Assembly (NCBI GenBank): GCA_046330955.1
Contig: JAXLRT010000003.1
Span: 271,544-335,543, forward strand
DNA: 64,000 nucleotides
DNA from: JADJPO01 sp046330955
Lineage (GTDB): Bacteria; Actinomycetota; Actinomycetes; Actinomycetales; Kineosporiaceae
Direction of reading: 5' to 3'
Part shown: positions 63,173 to 64,000 of the stretch, one piece after another
Layout: each line of letters begins with the position of its first letter
Position numbering within the stretch: the first letter of the stretch is position 1
Made by a program: the position numbers and the translations under genes
Notes under the pieces: generated by a model
Told to the model about the DNA's origin: nothing
What the model saw: only the letters and a program-made list of their open reading frames with translations
Database searches by the model: none

Positions 63173-64000
63173 GTGACCTCGAGCCCGCCACCTGCGTCGC
63201 CCGCCCGGTCACGGGTGCGGCTGCACGTGGTGACCGGCAAGGGAGGCACCGGCAAGACCACCGTGGCCGCGGCGCTGGCCCTCGCGCTGGCCGCGGGCGG
63301 GCGCCGCACGCTGTTGTGCGAGGTCGAGGGACGCCAGGGCATCGCGCAACTGTTCGACGTCCCGCAGTTGCCCTACGGCGAGCAGCGGATCGCGGTGGCC
63401 GCGGGCGGTGGTGAGGTCTGGGCGCTGGCCATCGAGCCCAAGGCGGCCCTGCTGGAGTACCTCGAGCTCTTCTACCACCTGGGCCGGGCCGGCAAGGTGC
63501 TCGAACGCCTGGGCGCCATCGACTTCGCGACCACCGTGGCTCCCGGGCTGCGCGACGTCCTGCTCACCGGCAAGGTCTACGAGGCGACCCGGCGGCGCGA
63601 GGGCGGCGGCCCACGCTACGACGCCGTGGTGCTGGACGCCCCGCCGACGGGACGCATCGGCCAGGTGCTGAACGTCAACGACGAGGTGGTCGGGCTGGCC
63701 AAGGTGGGGCCGATCCGCAACCAGGCCGGGTCGATCATGAACCTGTTGCGTTCGTCGCTGACCGCCGTGCACGTGGTGACGGTGCTCGAGGAGATGCCGG
63801 TGCAGGAGACCCACGACGCGGTGGCCGAGCTGACCCGCATCGGCCTGCCGGTGGGATCCATCGTGGTGAACATGCAGCGCGAGCCGCTGCTGCCGCCGGC
63901 CGAGCTGGCCGCAGCCGGCAAGGGTCGGCTGCCGGTCACCCGGGTGATGGCCGGGCTCGAGGCGGCCGGCCTGGGACGACGCGCCTCGCGTCCCGGTGAA
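63173..64000 (+). CDS. ArsA/Get3-family ATPase, partial (C-terminus beyond window)
   Basis: The first 276 codons are visible. The product has the deviant Walker A VTGKGGTGKTT, the switch DAVVLDAPPTGRIGQVLN and VVTVLEEMPVQETHDAV, typical of the actinobacterial ArsA-like pair (mycobacterial Rv3679/Rv3680). Despite the name there are no arsenic-binding cysteines, so arsenite pumping is unlikely; relatives form a hetero-complex linked to stress tolerance in mycobacteria. GTG at 63173 is probably leaderless. Confidence 0.92.
   Translation, partial: MTSSPPPASPARSRVRLHVVTGKGGTGKTTVAAALALALAAGGRRTLLCEVEGRQGIAQLFDVPQLPYGEQRIAVAAGGGEVWALAIEPKAALLEYLELFYHLGRAGKVLERLGAIDFATTVAPGLRDVLLTGKVYEATRRREGGGPRYDAVVLDAPPTGRIGQVLNVNDEVVGLAKVGPIRNQAGSIMNLLRSSLTAVHVVTVLEEMPVQETHDAVAELTRIGLPVGSIVVNMQREPLLPPAELAAAGKGRLPVTRVMAGLEAAGLGRRASRPGE

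Overview
The window is very GC-rich, uses GTG starts heavily and has long chains of genes overlapping by 4 bases (GTGA/ATGA). Gene content and order are those of an actinobacterium. From the left it follows the Streptomyces order: SlpD/E-type hydrolase, holB, MFS-tmk, topA, hppA, apgA-bldG, helicase. It then follows the block shared with Mycobacterium (topA to ArsA-type ATPase): helicase, tad pilus genes, ssd, HAD hydrolase, epoxide hydrolase, acs, marP, CoA-type Nudix, nth, crp, metallo-beta-lactamase fold, RidA, ArsA. A complete conservon (cvnABCD), a BldG system, an RsiG-like protein, a GGDEF-EAL protein and a soluble chemotaxis-type protein suggest a developmentally complex, possibly motile actinobacterium (Kineosporiales-like is my guess; the sequence does not settle it).

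Layout. 1-3.1 kb: cyclic-di-GMP enzyme with a DUF5317 partner, and a separate unit encoding two tiny hydrophobic peptides. 3.2-12.5 kb: lipoprotein hydrolase and the DNA replication/topology block, all on the minus strand. 13.0-18.8 kb: conservon. 19.1-21.4 kb: proton-pumping pyrophosphatase. 21.6-30.7 kb: bldG/anti-sigma pair, MrfA/YprA-type helicase and the tad/flp pilus cluster; nearly every gene here is broken by single-base indels, mostly in G/C runs, while the flanks are clean, which looks like poor local sequence rather than gene decay. 31.1-40.8 kb: HAD hydrolases, exported proteins, a Fic-like protein, a LytS kinase, a DUF559-type gene bracketed by repeats, a DHH phosphoesterase and a SigE-type sigma factor with a membrane-anchored partner. 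41.0-50.4 kb: LytTR regulator, two sodium:solute symporters each preceded by a small membrane protein, a nitronate monooxygenase-type flavoprotein and acs. 50.6-58.3 kb: PAS plus soluble chemoreceptor pair, holin-like protein, epoxide hydrolase, envelope proteins, MarP, Nudix and Nth. 58.4-64.0 kb: RsiG-like protein, Crp, metallo-beta-lactamase fold protein, Nudix, MerR-type regulator, RidA and the start of an ArsA/Get3 ATPase.

How it fits together. A Crp-type regulator is encoded at 59.0 kb, and Crp-like palindromes sit upstream of both the acetate-type symporter operon (44.26 kb) and acs (48.39 kb); a LytS/LytTR pair lies beside the symporters. This suggests a coordinated small-organic-acid uptake and activation module. 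Signalling through c-di-GMP (GGDEF-EAL, possible RsiG), BldG and the conservon is unusually dense. Several genes have a TAnnnT -10 hexamer 6-8 bases before the start codon, the signature of leaderless mRNAs. Many gene 3' ends carry locus-specific direct-plus-inverted repeat arrays that can form long hairpins. I saw no rRNA, tRNA, CRISPR array, insertion sequence or prophage.
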